5,816 nucleotides of DNA from a bacterium HR20 (GCA_002898675.1 BEHW01000115.1:1-5816); one strand, 5' to 3'; shown: positions 1-5,816, counted from the stretch's first letter. Notes: generated from the letters alone by a model not told the origin. Numbers and translations: made by a program.

Positions 1-176
1 ATATGGGGTATCCCCATGACCAATCCCTCACCCAAGCGGCAAAAGAGATCGGCTGCACGGCAAATACACTCAAGCAACGGTTACTTCGAGCGCGTAACAA
101 ACTGAAAACGCTGCTAGACGACTATGCACCACGCGGGGGGGGGGGATACTTCCAACCCGAAGAACAGCATCAGTGA
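1..176 (+). CDS. Sigma-70/ECF-type RNA polymerase sigma factor, C-terminal fragment (region 4)
   Basis: Only the 3' end is present; the reading frame is open to the left edge and stops at TGA 174-176. An ATG at 3-5 lies in frame but is probably internal, because what follows is already the middle of a helix-turn-helix. The visible peptide has the sigma region 4 pattern: a first helix (LTQAAKEIG), a turn, then a recognition helix ending in NTLKQRLLRARNKLK. This resembles the family consensus 'EIA..lg.s..TVksRl.RAR..L'. Region 4 contacts the -35 promoter element, so the protein should direct RNA polymerase to a gene set that cannot be inferred from here. After the helix-turn-helix comes a short tail beginning DDYAPRGGGGYF, whose glycines are encoded by an 11-G run. 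The gene converges on mltD. It could also be another sigma-like helix-turn-helix regulator, since regions 1-3 lie outside the window. Confidence 0.72.
   Translation, partial: MGYPHDQSLTQAAKEIGCTANTLKQRLLRARNKLKTLLDDYAPRGGGGYFQPEEQHQ
135..145 (+). repeat. Homopolymeric G11 tract inside the sigma factor coding sequence
   Basis: Eleven consecutive G residues encode part of the Gly-Gly-Gly-Gly in the tail of the sigma-like protein, about 10 codons before the stop. With 11 G the protein ends at 174-176. With one G fewer the frame stays open to TAG 232-234, and with one G more it stays open to TGA 251-253. A tract this long is prone to slippage in replication and is also error-prone in sequencing. 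Whether the length varies in the organism cannot be told from one sequence. Confidence 0.9.
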
Positions 177-273
177 TGGCAGCGACCCCCCTCATGACTC
201 AGCTGATCACTCTAATAGCCAGGTGCATGAGTAGAATCTATACCGCATTATGATGGGTTGTCCCAGGTGAGTT

Positions 274-2370
274 TTACTGCAGCCGCACGCGCTGCCCGAC
301 TCGCAGGTGCTCTGGATCGATCGCCTTATTCCGCGAGAGGATATGCTCTACGTCCACTCCGAAACGCCGCGCAATCGAGAAGAGCGTATCGCCTGCACGG
401 ACAACGTACCACTTCGGGAGCCGGTTGACTGTCCGCGGCATCGCACGCGCGCTGCCCTTTCCTTGCGGCTCGACGTAGAGGCTCAGCGACTGCCCTGCAA
501 TGACGACACCGGAGCGAAGCTCCGGATTCCACCGCACCAGATCCGCTTGACGCACACCGTAAAGCGCTGCGATTGTTCCGATACTCTCGCCACGACGCAC
601 ACGGTGGACGATACGCTTCGATTGCGCCGGCTCTGCATTCTGGCGACGTTCAGCAACTGATGCGCCGAGCGGCACACGAAGTACTTGACCGGCAACCAAG
701 TACGACCGACGCAGGCGATTGATCCGCCGCAACTCGGCAATGGTCGTGCCGTAGTCATCAGCAATTTGTGCAAGCGTTTCTCCTCGGCGGACGCGATGAG
801 TCGCGTAGGCAGGCTGTGGCACCGACGCAGGAGCCGGCGGAGCAGCAGGAGCAGATTCCACTGCAGCAGTTGAAGTATCCGCCGCCAGGCTCTGGTTTAC
901 AATAGCTGGCTGCGTTGGTGTCAGCGGAACACGAATAACTTGCCCCCGGCGCAACCGTGCACGCATCGTCATGCCGTTGAGTTCCGCAAGGTCGGAGAGA
1001 CTGACGCCGTAGCGATCGGCGATTTGCGCAAGGGTCTCGCCGCGTCCCACCGAATGCGTCACCCAGGGTTGCCGCTCCTCTGGTGCGAGCAATGCCAAAC
1101 GAACGTTGAATTCCTGTGCCCGTCCGACCGGTACACGCAGCGTGTACGGTTGATCAGGTGGTGTTACGCTACGGACAAGTTCGGGATTGAGCGCCTTGAG
1201 TGTATCGAGCGTCGTTGCTGCACACTGTGCTGCAACGCTGAGGCTTAGTGGCTCGAAGACGGTGACCGTGTCGTATGCCCACTCAGGCTCGGGGATGATC
1301 TCTTCTTTTCGGAAACCGTACGCTTCCGCTTGCATTGCTACAAGGGTGGCCGCAATGAACATCGGCACGTAGCCCCGCGTTTCGCGCGGCAGGTATTCAC
1401 GGATTTGCCAGTAGGTGGGATTTTCCAAGCCGGATTGCTTGATCGCACGTCGTACGCAGTTGATGCCGCAATTGTAGGCTGCCAGGACCAAGTGCCAATC
1501 GCCAAGTTCTTGGTAGAGGTCCCGCAGATGCCGCATCGCTGCACGCGTGGATTTTTCTGGATCGCGGCGCTCGTCGTACCACGGCGTTACGCGAAGCTGG
1601 TAGAGTGCACCGGTGGACTGAATGAATTGCCAAAGCCCAACTGCACGTGCGGGGGAGACAGCGTTCGGATCGAGTCCGCTCTCGATGATCGCAAGATGGA
1701 TGAGTTCTTCGGGAACGTTTTCCTCCCGTGCAACACGCCGGAACAGCGGGAAGAAGCGGTTCATCCGTGCAAGCACCTTCTTGAAGAATGCTCGGCCGCG
1801 CTCGTTGTTGGTCAAGAAGGCGATTGCATTTGCGACGTACTCGTTCTGCACCAGCGGTACTGTCGTCGAGAGCGTCCCACTTGGCACGGTGACTCCGGCG
1901 ACGGGGGATTGCACGACCTCGACTGCCTGGAAGAGTCGGTCGCGCATGACAAAGAGCGGCGAGCTTACCTCAAGCTCATCAATCGGGCGAATGAAATTTT
2001 CGAAGTCTTCGATGATGGATTGCGCAAGGTCAGCGTAGTCCTCGTTCCGCTCGATGCCAGGCGTACTGGCGAGCTGGTTGAGGACGTCCATTGCCGCCTC
2101 AAAGAGTTTGGCGGCTTTGGTCGTATCGCGGCGCTCAATCGCTGCCAATCCGCGCAAGTAGTACTGCCGGGCTTGATCGAGCTGGCGACTGACCTCATCG
2201 CTCTGCGCCGGATGTTGATCGAGAACGGAGAACTCATCGGGCAGTACTTTCGATTGGCAGCACGCGGAGCTGGACCCCGTGCGTTGGTGTGACTGCGATG
2301 CTTGTGCTGCGGCCAGCACACACATTACAGCCAGACTCGCCACAAGCAGCCCATACGTCCATCCCTGCAT
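274..2370 (-). CDS. mltD: Membrane-bound/secreted lytic murein transglycosylase, MltD-like, with a C-terminal LysM array
   Basis: This 698-residue protein cleaves the MurNAc-GlcNAc bond of peptidoglycan to give 1,6-anhydro products in the periplasm. Residues 1-24 form a signal peptide with a plausible signal peptidase I site after AQA; C17 lacks a good lipobox. Residues about 60-130 are helical and TPR-like (QARQYYLRGLAAIERRDTTK). The SLT domain covers about 205-345, with the likely catalytic Glu230 in AIIESGLDP, then AVGLWQFIQSTG (243-254) and AAYNCG (297-302). A degenerate LysM-like stretch (about 368-415) is followed by four clear LysM repeats that bind peptidoglycan glycans. E. coli MltD is about 450 residues with fewer LysMs, so this is a long version. 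I chose ATG 2370-2368 because it begins the signal peptide and has AGGAG 7 nt upstream. The frame stays open to 2976, but that extension would run antisense through pyrD. The gene is divergent from pyrD and convergent with the sigma fragment. The family call is firm; the exact subfamily name is less so. Confidence 0.93.
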   Translation of the reverse strand: MQGWTYGLLVASLAVMCVLAAAQASQSHQRTGSSSACCQSKVLPDEFSVLDQHPAQSDEVSRQLDQARQYYLRGLAAIERRDTTKAAKLFEAAMDVLNQLASTPGIERNEDYADLAQSIIEDFENFIRPIDELEVSSPLFVMRDRLFQAVEVVQSPVAGVTVPSGTLSTTVPLVQNEYVANAIAFLTNNERGRAFFKKVLARMNRFFPLFRRVAREENVPEELIHLAIIESGLDPNAVSPARAVGLWQFIQSTGALYQLRVTPWYDERRDPEKSTRAAMRHLRDLYQELGDWHLVLAAYNCGINCVRRAIKQSGLENPTYWQIREYLPRETRGYVPMFIAATLVAMQAEAYGFRKEEIIPEPEWAYDTVTVFEPLSLSVAAQCAATTLDTLKALNPELVRSVTPPDQPYTLRVPVGRAQEFNVRLALLAPEERQPWVTHSVGRGETLAQIADRYGVSLSDLAELNGMTMRARLRRGQVIRVPLTPTQPAIVNQSLAADTSTAAVESAPAAPPAPASVPQPAYATHRVRRGETLAQIADDYGTTIAELRRINRLRRSYLVAGQVLRVPLGASVAERRQNAEPAQSKRIVHRVRRGESIGTIAALYGVRQADLVRWNPELRSGVVIAGQSLSLYVEPQGKGSARAMPRTVNRLPKWYVVRAGDTLFSIARRFGVDVEHILSRNKAIDPEHLRVGQRVRLQ
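277..1065 (-). repeat. Array of four LysM peptidoglycan-binding repeats within mltD
   Basis: Four LysM modules occupy roughly residues 436-482, 523-568, 587-633 and 654-698 of the MltD-like protein (DNA about 1065-925, 804-667, 612-472 and 411-277). Each shows the LysM pattern: V-x-x-G-(E/D)-(T/S)-(L/I)-x-x-I-A-x-x-(Y/F)-G-V/T, then an Asn near the middle, and G-Q at the end of the second half. The first two share the run RGETLAQIAD. A linker rich in Ala, Pro and Ser (about 495-522) separates the first from the second, and a charged linker (about 570-586) separates the second from the third. The last module ends at the C-terminus. Confidence 0.9.
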
Positions 2371-2377
2371 GGGTTTT

Positions 2378-2382
2378 CTCCT
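2378..2382 (-). promoter_or_regulatory. Ribosome binding site of mltD (AGGAG)
   Basis: On the minus strand AGGAG precedes the ATG at 2370 with a 7-nt spacer (AAAACCC). It is the strongest Shine-Dalgarno match at any start in this window. Together with the signal peptide it fixes the mltD start, 606 bases inside the longest open frame. Confidence 0.8.
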
Positions 2383-2407
2383 GCACGTGGTGGAACTATC
2401 CTGCCGC

Positions 2408-2433
2408 CCAGCGGAACCCGCGGCTGCCGCTGG
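2408..2433. repeat. 7-bp inverted repeat in the mltD-pyrD divergent intergenic region
   Basis: CCAGCGG at 2408-2414 is matched by its exact reverse complement CCGCTGG at 2427-2433, with a 12-nt loop. That loop itself contains the palindrome CCGCGG (2418-2423). The element sits between the mltD ribosome binding site and a candidate -10 box. It could be a hairpin in the mltD leader or a dyad operator. It is not followed by a T-run in either direction, so it is not a standard intrinsic terminator. In GC-rich DNA a 7-bp match can also arise by chance. Confidence 0.45.
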
Positions 2434-2439
2434 CACGGC

Positions 2440-2445
2440 AATATA
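2440..2445 (-). promoter_or_regulatory. Candidate -10 element for mltD (TATATT)
   Basis: On the minus strand TATATT stands out as the most AT-rich hexamer of an otherwise GC-rich divergent region, close to the sigma-70 consensus TATAAT. It would place the transcript start near 2433, giving a leader of roughly 60 nt that begins at the inverted repeat. I see no convincing -35 hexamer 16-18 nt upstream, so the call rests on the -10 match and its location alone. Confidence 0.28.
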
Positions 2446-2541
2446 CGACATCGCTCGGAAAAATGTATCGGCATGTTGGCTTCGTATGCTGAGACCGCAG
2501 TTTTGCAGAGATTCTGCTCGACTGCGTTTAGCCTTTGACCG

Positions 2542-3648
2542 ATGACAGCACCTGAATTTCTCGCTCGACTCGATGCGTCGTTGCGCCCGTACCTCGTAGG
2601 GATGCTCCCAGCGCGTGCTAGTGTTGCATTCTACTCGTGGGCGCGGCAATTTGCACTTCGCATGCTCGCCGAACGCGAGTGTCCGCTCGCGATCGAACCG
2701 CCACCGACGGCTGCACGGGTACTTTGGGGCATCCGCTTCCGTGCACCGCTTTTGAACGCAGCTGGAATGTTCAAGCACGGCGAGGGCTACGAGCTTGCCT
2801 ATCGCCAAGGCGCTGGCGCCTACCTTGCAGGTACGACGACCGCACGCCCACGGCTTGGGAATGTGCGCCGAGGGATTGCACAGCCATTTGTGCCGTATCC
2901 CAGGAGTCGAGCAGCGTCGAACTGGCTGGGGTTGCCCAATCCCGGTCACCGTGCTGTTGCTGCAAGAATTGCCCAATTGCCGCGCTATGAGGGTTTCCCG
3001 ATTGGTGCCAGTGTTGCGCTCGATCCGGGCGATGATTCAGCAGCAGCGCTGGAACGTCTCGTCGAGGGGATGAACCGATATGCCGATGCCGGCGTGGATT
3101 TTTTCGAGCTCAACGAAAGTTGCCCGAATACGGGAGAGGATCAGCGTGGCTTTGATTTGCTCGGCGTGCGGCTTGAAGCGATTGCGCAGCAGTTCGTCCG
3201 ACCGAGCGGCAAGCCAACGCTGGTGAAAGTATCCGTTGACGTCGAACAGGGTGCGCTCGAGCGACTGATTCCGCTGTTAGTCGAGCTTGGCTACGCCGGC
3301 ATCACGATCGGCAACACTTCGACCCGCTACGAACAGCATCGTGCCGCGATCGCCCCAGTTGAACGTCGGGCGTACAGCTACTTTACGCGCACCTTCGGGG
3401 GCGGCATCAGTGGGGAGCCGCTCCGCAAGAGCATGCTCCATTTGGTAGAGAGCGCCCGAACAATTGCAGCGGGGCTGCCGAGCCAATTCCACGTTATTGC
3501 TGTTGGCGGAATCGCCAATGGCGAGCACCTCCGCCAAGCGTTGACTGCTGGCGCTGCGCTCGCGCAGTGGTACACTGGATACTTCGAGCGCTTCGCGCAC
3601 GATGGACACCGGCTCTACGCGCGAGTGCTCGCTGAAGCAGGAGCGTAG
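2542..3648 (+). CDS. pyrD: Dihydroorotate dehydrogenase (quinone-dependent-like, with class 1-like catalytic Cys)
   Basis: This 368-residue FMN TIM-barrel protein should oxidise dihydroorotate to orotate, the fourth step of pyrimidine synthesis. Residues 1-65 form a helical N-terminal extension, like the membrane-associating helices of class 2 (quinone-linked) enzymes. The barrel shows AAGMFKHGEGYE (73-84, Lys78), AGTTTARPRLGN (96-107), NWLGLPNPG (127-135), the catalytic loop NESCPN (191-196), VKV with Lys229, GNTST (257-261), GGGISG (286-291), VGGIANGEH (321-329) and WYTGY (343-347). These are the FMN and substrate-binding blocks in family order. The unusual point is Cys194, where E. coli-type class 2 enzymes carry Ser. 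An in-frame TGA at 2536-2538 makes ATG 2542 the earliest possible start; no Shine-Dalgarno is visible, and Met21 is the next option. The 3' end overlaps the convergent asparaginase gene by 34 bp. A dihydroorotate dehydrogenase-like relative with a different substrate cannot be excluded. Confidence 0.87.
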   Translation: MTAPEFLARLDASLRPYLVGMLPARASVAFYSWARQFALRMLAERECPLAIEPPPTAARVLWGIRFRAPLLNAAGMFKHGEGYELAYRQGAGAYLAGTTTARPRLGNVRRGIAQPFVPYPRSRAASNWLGLPNPGHRAVAARIAQLPRYEGFPIGASVALDPGDDSAAALERLVEGMNRYADAGVDFFELNESCPNTGEDQRGFDLLGVRLEAIAQQFVRPSGKPTLVKVSVDVEQGALERLIPLLVELGYAGITIGNTSTRYEQHRAAIAPVERRAYSYFTRTFGGGISGEPLRKSMLHLVESARTIAAGLPSQFHVIAVGGIANGEHLRQALTAGAALAQWYTGYFERFAHDGHRLYARVLAEAGA

Positions 3649-4517
3649 AGTTCGACACCATTCGTGCCATCGCTCCGACGCCATGCTCGCGCCATACTTG
3701 CGGTGGTGAAGGGCATCGCAATAGTGCCATCCCGATCAAGTGCGATAATACCACCGCGACCTCCGAGTGCCGAGACCTTCGCAAGCACTTGGCGCGCTGC
3801 CTCCTCGAGCGGACAGCCAGCTAATTCGACCAATAGCGCAAGTCGAAGCGCTGCACCAACGCGGATGAAATATTCACCATAGCCGGTACAGGCAACCGCG
3901 ACACGACGATCGGCGTACGTCCCCGCACCGATGATCGGTGTATCGCCGACACGGCCGGGGAGCTTGCCTGTAACACCACCGGTTGAATTTCCCGCAGCAA
4001 GGTTGCCTCGGATGTCGAGCGCAACTGCACCGACCGTCCCAAGCTCCACGCGCGCTTGCTCGGCAAGGAATCGCTCGAGTGCCCGCTGCGCCCGTTCCGT
4101 CACGAAAAACGCTGGCTCGACTGCCTCACAGCCGTGCGCCAACGCAAAGCGCTCTGCACCTTCACCGGCCATCACCACATGGGGTGCATGTTCCAAGACT
4201 GCGCGTGCTGCAGCGATGGGATAGCGGATGCTCCGAACGCCAATAACTGCTCCTGCCCGCTGCGTTGCGCCATCCATGAGCGCAGCGTCGAGCTCGACTG
4301 TACCCGCGCGGGTGAGCGCCGCTCCACGCCCTGCATTGAACAGTGGCTCATCCTCCAGAACACCGATTGCAACCTGTACCGCATCGAGCGCCATCCCACC
4401 GGATTCGAGCACTGCCCATCCTGCATCGAGCGCGCTCTCGAGCGCTCGACAGATCGCTGCATCATCGCTCGAAGGCGTGCGATCTCCCGCACCACCGTGA
4501 ATGCAGAGTGCGATCAT
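3615..4517 (-). CDS. iaaA: Isoaspartyl peptidase / plant-type L-asparaginase (Ntn hydrolase)
   Basis: This 300-residue precursor belongs to the family that cuts itself into alpha and beta subunits and then hydrolyses beta-aspartyl dipeptides and L-asparagine in the cytoplasm. It opens with IHGGAG (6-11), the family N-terminal signature. The loop LEDEPLFNAGRGAALT (54-69) corresponds to the sodium-binding region. Autocleavage is expected between Gly160 and Thr161 in LGTVGAVALD. Thr161 would then be the N-terminal nucleophile of a beta subunit of about 140 residues. The family spacing is kept: NSTGG (177-181), Arg189 and Asp192 in GRVGDTPIIGAG, and CTGYGE (210-215). Total length is near that of the E. 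coli homologue (about 320). The start overlaps the coaX stop as ATGA (4517-4514), implying translational coupling and membership of the birA-coaX operon. The stop lies inside the 3' end of pyrD on the other strand. Asparaginase and isoaspartyl peptidase activity cannot be separated from sequence alone. Confidence 0.93.
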   Translation of the reverse strand: MIALCIHGGAGDRTPSSDDAAICRALESALDAGWAVLESGGMALDAVQVAIGVLEDEPLFNAGRGAALTRAGTVELDAALMDGATQRAGAVIGVRSIRYPIAAARAVLEHAPHVVMAGEGAERFALAHGCEAVEPAFFVTERAQRALERFLAEQARVELGTVGAVALDIRGNLAAGNSTGGVTGKLPGRVGDTPIIGAGTYADRRVAVACTGYGEYFIRVGAALRLALLVELAGCPLEEAARQVLAKVSALGGRGGIIALDRDGTIAMPFTTASMARAWRRSDGTNGVELYAPASASTRA

Positions 4518-5236
4518 TGCTGCACCAGCGATAGTGCACCCTCTAGCACAAGCGTCGGCACAACCTCGACGTCCACATCGAGCGTCGCAGGCAGCACTTC
4601 AGCGATCTTGTGCGAATAACCACCTGTCAGGAATAGTGCAGCGCGCTTGTCTGCACTGAAGCGTTTGAGAAGGACTGCTACCGCCCCGACGAACGCAGTC
4701 AGCAGCGAACAAATTCCGCCAGTAATTGCGCTGCGCGTGTCTGCGCCAATTTCGAGTGTCCACTCCTCCAGCGTAGGTGGCACATTCAAGTGAGGGAGTA
4801 GCTCCCGCAGCACGTGTAACTGTGCGTTTGGTCCTGGAACAATGTAGCCGCCACAGATTGCAAAATCCGCATCCACGAGTGTCACCGTCATTGCTGTGCC
4901 GAGATCAATGACGCCAAACGGTGGTGTTCGGTAGCGCAGTCCACCGAGGATACCGAGCACACGATCGGTACCGAGACCATCAGCGGAAATTGTCACTGGC
5001 AGCTTGCCAGCTGCAATCCGTTCTCGCGCGGAGATAACATCCCAGCGCTCGCGAAGAAACTGTTCGAGCACGGATTCCGCCGCTGGGTTTACCGATGAAA
5101 AAACAACGGTCCGAACCGGCGCCAGCAATGCTGCGATGCTCTCCCAATCGAGTGCTGCGACGTCCCACGCAGCAATGCGTCCATCGCTGCGGAGGATTTT
5201 CAAGCGGCTATTGCCAAGGTCTACTGCGGCATTCAT
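4514..5236 (-). CDS. coaX: Type III pantothenate kinase
   Basis: This protein of about 240 residues phosphorylates pantothenate with ATP, the committed step of coenzyme A synthesis. Type III enzymes belong to the ASKHA (actin/Hsp70-like) fold and differ from CoaA in being insensitive to CoA feedback. From the ATG at 5236 the motifs are the phosphate-binding DLGNSR (6-11), SSVN (47-50), GLGTDR (87-92), DLGTAMTV (111-118), GGYIVPG (129-135), TGGI (172-175) and TGGYS (204-208). All the hallmark blocks appear in the correct order and the length is typical, so it is probably active. The ATG puts the first Asp at position 6, as in most family members; a GTG one codon upstream (5239-5237) is an alternative start. 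The ATG overlaps the birA TGA by one base (TGATG), and the coaX stop overlaps the asparaginase ATG. No strong Shine-Dalgarno is seen at either junction, which fits translational coupling. Confidence 0.94.
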   Translation of the reverse strand: MNAAVDLGNSRLKILRSDGRIAAWDVAALDWESIAALLAPVRTVVFSSVNPAAESVLEQFLRERWDVISARERIAAGKLPVTISADGLGTDRVLGILGGLRYRTPPFGVIDLGTAMTVTLVDADFAICGGYIVPGPNAQLHVLRELLPHLNVPPTLEEWTLEIGADTRSAITGGICSLLTAFVGAVAVLLKRFSADKRAALFLTGGYSHKIAEVLPATLDVDVEVVPTLVLEGALSLVQQ

Positions 5237-5816
5237 CACGCAAATGGATCGTAGAGGAGACTTGTGCTATCGCGGACGAGAAGCGTTGCACCGTCGCTCG
5301 AGAGTGCACGCAGACTCCCGTCAGCATCAAAGCCGACAATCCGCACCTGCTGCCCTGTGGGGCGCAAAAGTACTACTCGCCCAACCATGCGGAGTGCGTT
5401 CTTCCATGCTGCAACGATTGGAGCGTACTCCCGGCTCATCAAGCGCTCGAGGATGCGCTCGGTAAGCCGCTCGGCAAGATGTGCGGCTGGCGGGAGTGGC
5501 TTGGTAGCTACTTCAGCGAGCGACCGCACTGGGTAAGGGGAATCGGGCACGTTCGGCATGCCAGCCATATTGATGCCGATACCGACGAGCACACTGCCAG
5601 CCTGGCCGCCGGTGTAGTCCGTCTCGATCAACATTCCACCGACCTTTCCCGGCGGTGCGTTGCAGGGCTTTACCCAAACGTCGTTCGGATACTTCAGCGC
5701 AAGCTGCTCGGCAGGTGCGTACTCTGCAAGCGTGTCCAGTACCGTGGTTGCAGCTGCTGCCAGCACAACAAGTGGCGCTCGACTATCGCCGATCCACCCA
5801 GCAGGGAAGCCGACCG
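5236..5816 (-). CDS. birA: Biotin--[acetyl-CoA-carboxylase] ligase, 3' part (N-terminus beyond window)
   Basis: The enzyme makes biotinyl-AMP and transfers biotin to the carrier lysine of carboxylases. About 192 C-terminal residues are visible and the frame runs off the right edge. It shows KYPNDVWV (visible residues 41-48), the KWPND block of the family; then GKVGGMLIE (56-64), whose Lys57 matches the biotinyl-AMP-contacting lysine of BirA; then VGIGINM (77-83). A small C-terminal SH3-like domain follows, beginning near GRVVLLRPTGQQVRIVGFDADGSL. A GTG at 5766-5764 could be read as a start, but 16 further codons upstream are open and a start there would remove the GRGRxGRxW loop of the catalytic core, so the gene is almost certainly cut by the window edge. 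Whether a DNA-binding repressor domain precedes the catalytic domain cannot be seen. The stop overlaps the coaX start, making birA the most upstream visible gene of this operon. Confidence 0.92.
   Translation of the reverse strand, partial: VGFPAGWIGDSRAPLVVLAAAATTVLDTLAEYAPAEQLALKYPNDVWVKPCNAPPGKVGGMLIETDYTGGQAGSVLVGIGINMAGMPNVPDSPYPVRSLAEVATKPLPPAAHLAERLTERILERLMSREYAPIVAAWKNALRMVGRVVLLRPTGQQVRIVGFDADGSLRALSSDGATLLVRDSTSLLYDPFA

Noticed and set aside
191..231. CTCATG...CATGAG inverted repeat between the sigma fragment and mltD as a terminator
   Set aside because: The stem is only 6 bp with a loop of about 29 nt and no T-run on either strand. The TGGG-TTGT-CCCA hairpin at 254-265 is only 4 bp, also without a T-run.
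1330..2292. 320-codon open frame on the + strand antisense to mltD
   Set aside because: It lies wholly inside mltD, its translation is low-complexity Cys/Arg-rich with no recognisable motif, and such long antisense frames are expected from the GC-rich codon bias.
2503..2537. Candidate pyrD promoter (TTGCAG-18-TTTAGC, or a near match to the Bacteroidota TAnnTTTG box at 2529-2537)
   Set aside because: Both matches are poor: the second has three rather than two spacer bases. Either would put the transcript start essentially at the pyrD ATG. This is not enough to annotate.
2371..2976. Upstream extension of mltD to a 900-residue protein
   Set aside because: The added 202 residues are rich in Cys and Arg, resemble no domain, and run antisense through the first third of pyrD. 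The ATG at 2370 has both an AGGAG site and a signal peptide.
4056..4619. 187-codon open frame on the + strand across the asparaginase and coaX genes
   Set aside because: It is antisense to two confidently identified genes, has Cys/Arg/Ser-rich shadow composition, and has no motif.
5236..5766. birA as a complete 176-residue gene starting at GTG 5766
   Set aside because: The frame continues open to the window edge, and the ligase core needs the region encoded upstream, so the gene is treated as partial.

Overview
This is an ordinary chromosomal housekeeping segment, GC-rich by eye, from a Gram-negative-type bacterium. The best lineage clue is the lytic transglycosylase. Its SLT domain reads AAYNCG followed by a YLPRETRGYVPMFIAA block, a wording I associate with Bacteroidota/Chlorobiota-group (FCB) MltD proteins. 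That assignment is an inference from memory, not a search. I found no rRNA, tRNA, CRISPR array, insertion sequence, integrase or phage gene.

Layout from left to right. Positions 1-176 (+) hold the 3' end of a sigma-70/ECF-type sigma factor gene, with sigma region 4 visible; an 11-G homopolymer lies in its last codons. After a 97-bp convergent gap comes mltD (274-2370, -), a secreted multi-LysM lytic transglycosylase with a clear signal peptide and a good ribosome binding site. A 171-bp divergent intergenic region (2371-2541) carries a candidate -10 box and a 7-bp inverted repeat. Next is pyrD (2542-3648, +), a dihydroorotate dehydrogenase-family protein whose catalytic loop carries Cys rather than the Ser usual in quinone-dependent enzymes. 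It converges with, and overlaps by 34 bp, a tightly packed minus-strand cluster. In transcription order that cluster is birA (5236 to beyond 5816, 5' end outside the window), coaX (4514-5236) and an isoaspartyl peptidase/plant-type asparaginase (3615-4517). Each junction overlaps by 1 to 4 bp, so the three are probably one translationally coupled operon.

Functionally, birA (biotin attachment) and coaX (first step from pantothenate to CoA) are a commonly co-located cofactor pair that feeds acyl-CoA metabolism. The asparaginase would recover amino acids from isoaspartyl peptides. PyrD serves pyrimidine synthesis. MltD remodels peptidoglycan.

I see no convincing undescribed multi-gene system. 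The points most worth a second look are the G11 tract in the sigma factor tail, where all three frames stay open past the tract, and the mixed class signature of the dihydroorotate dehydrogenase.
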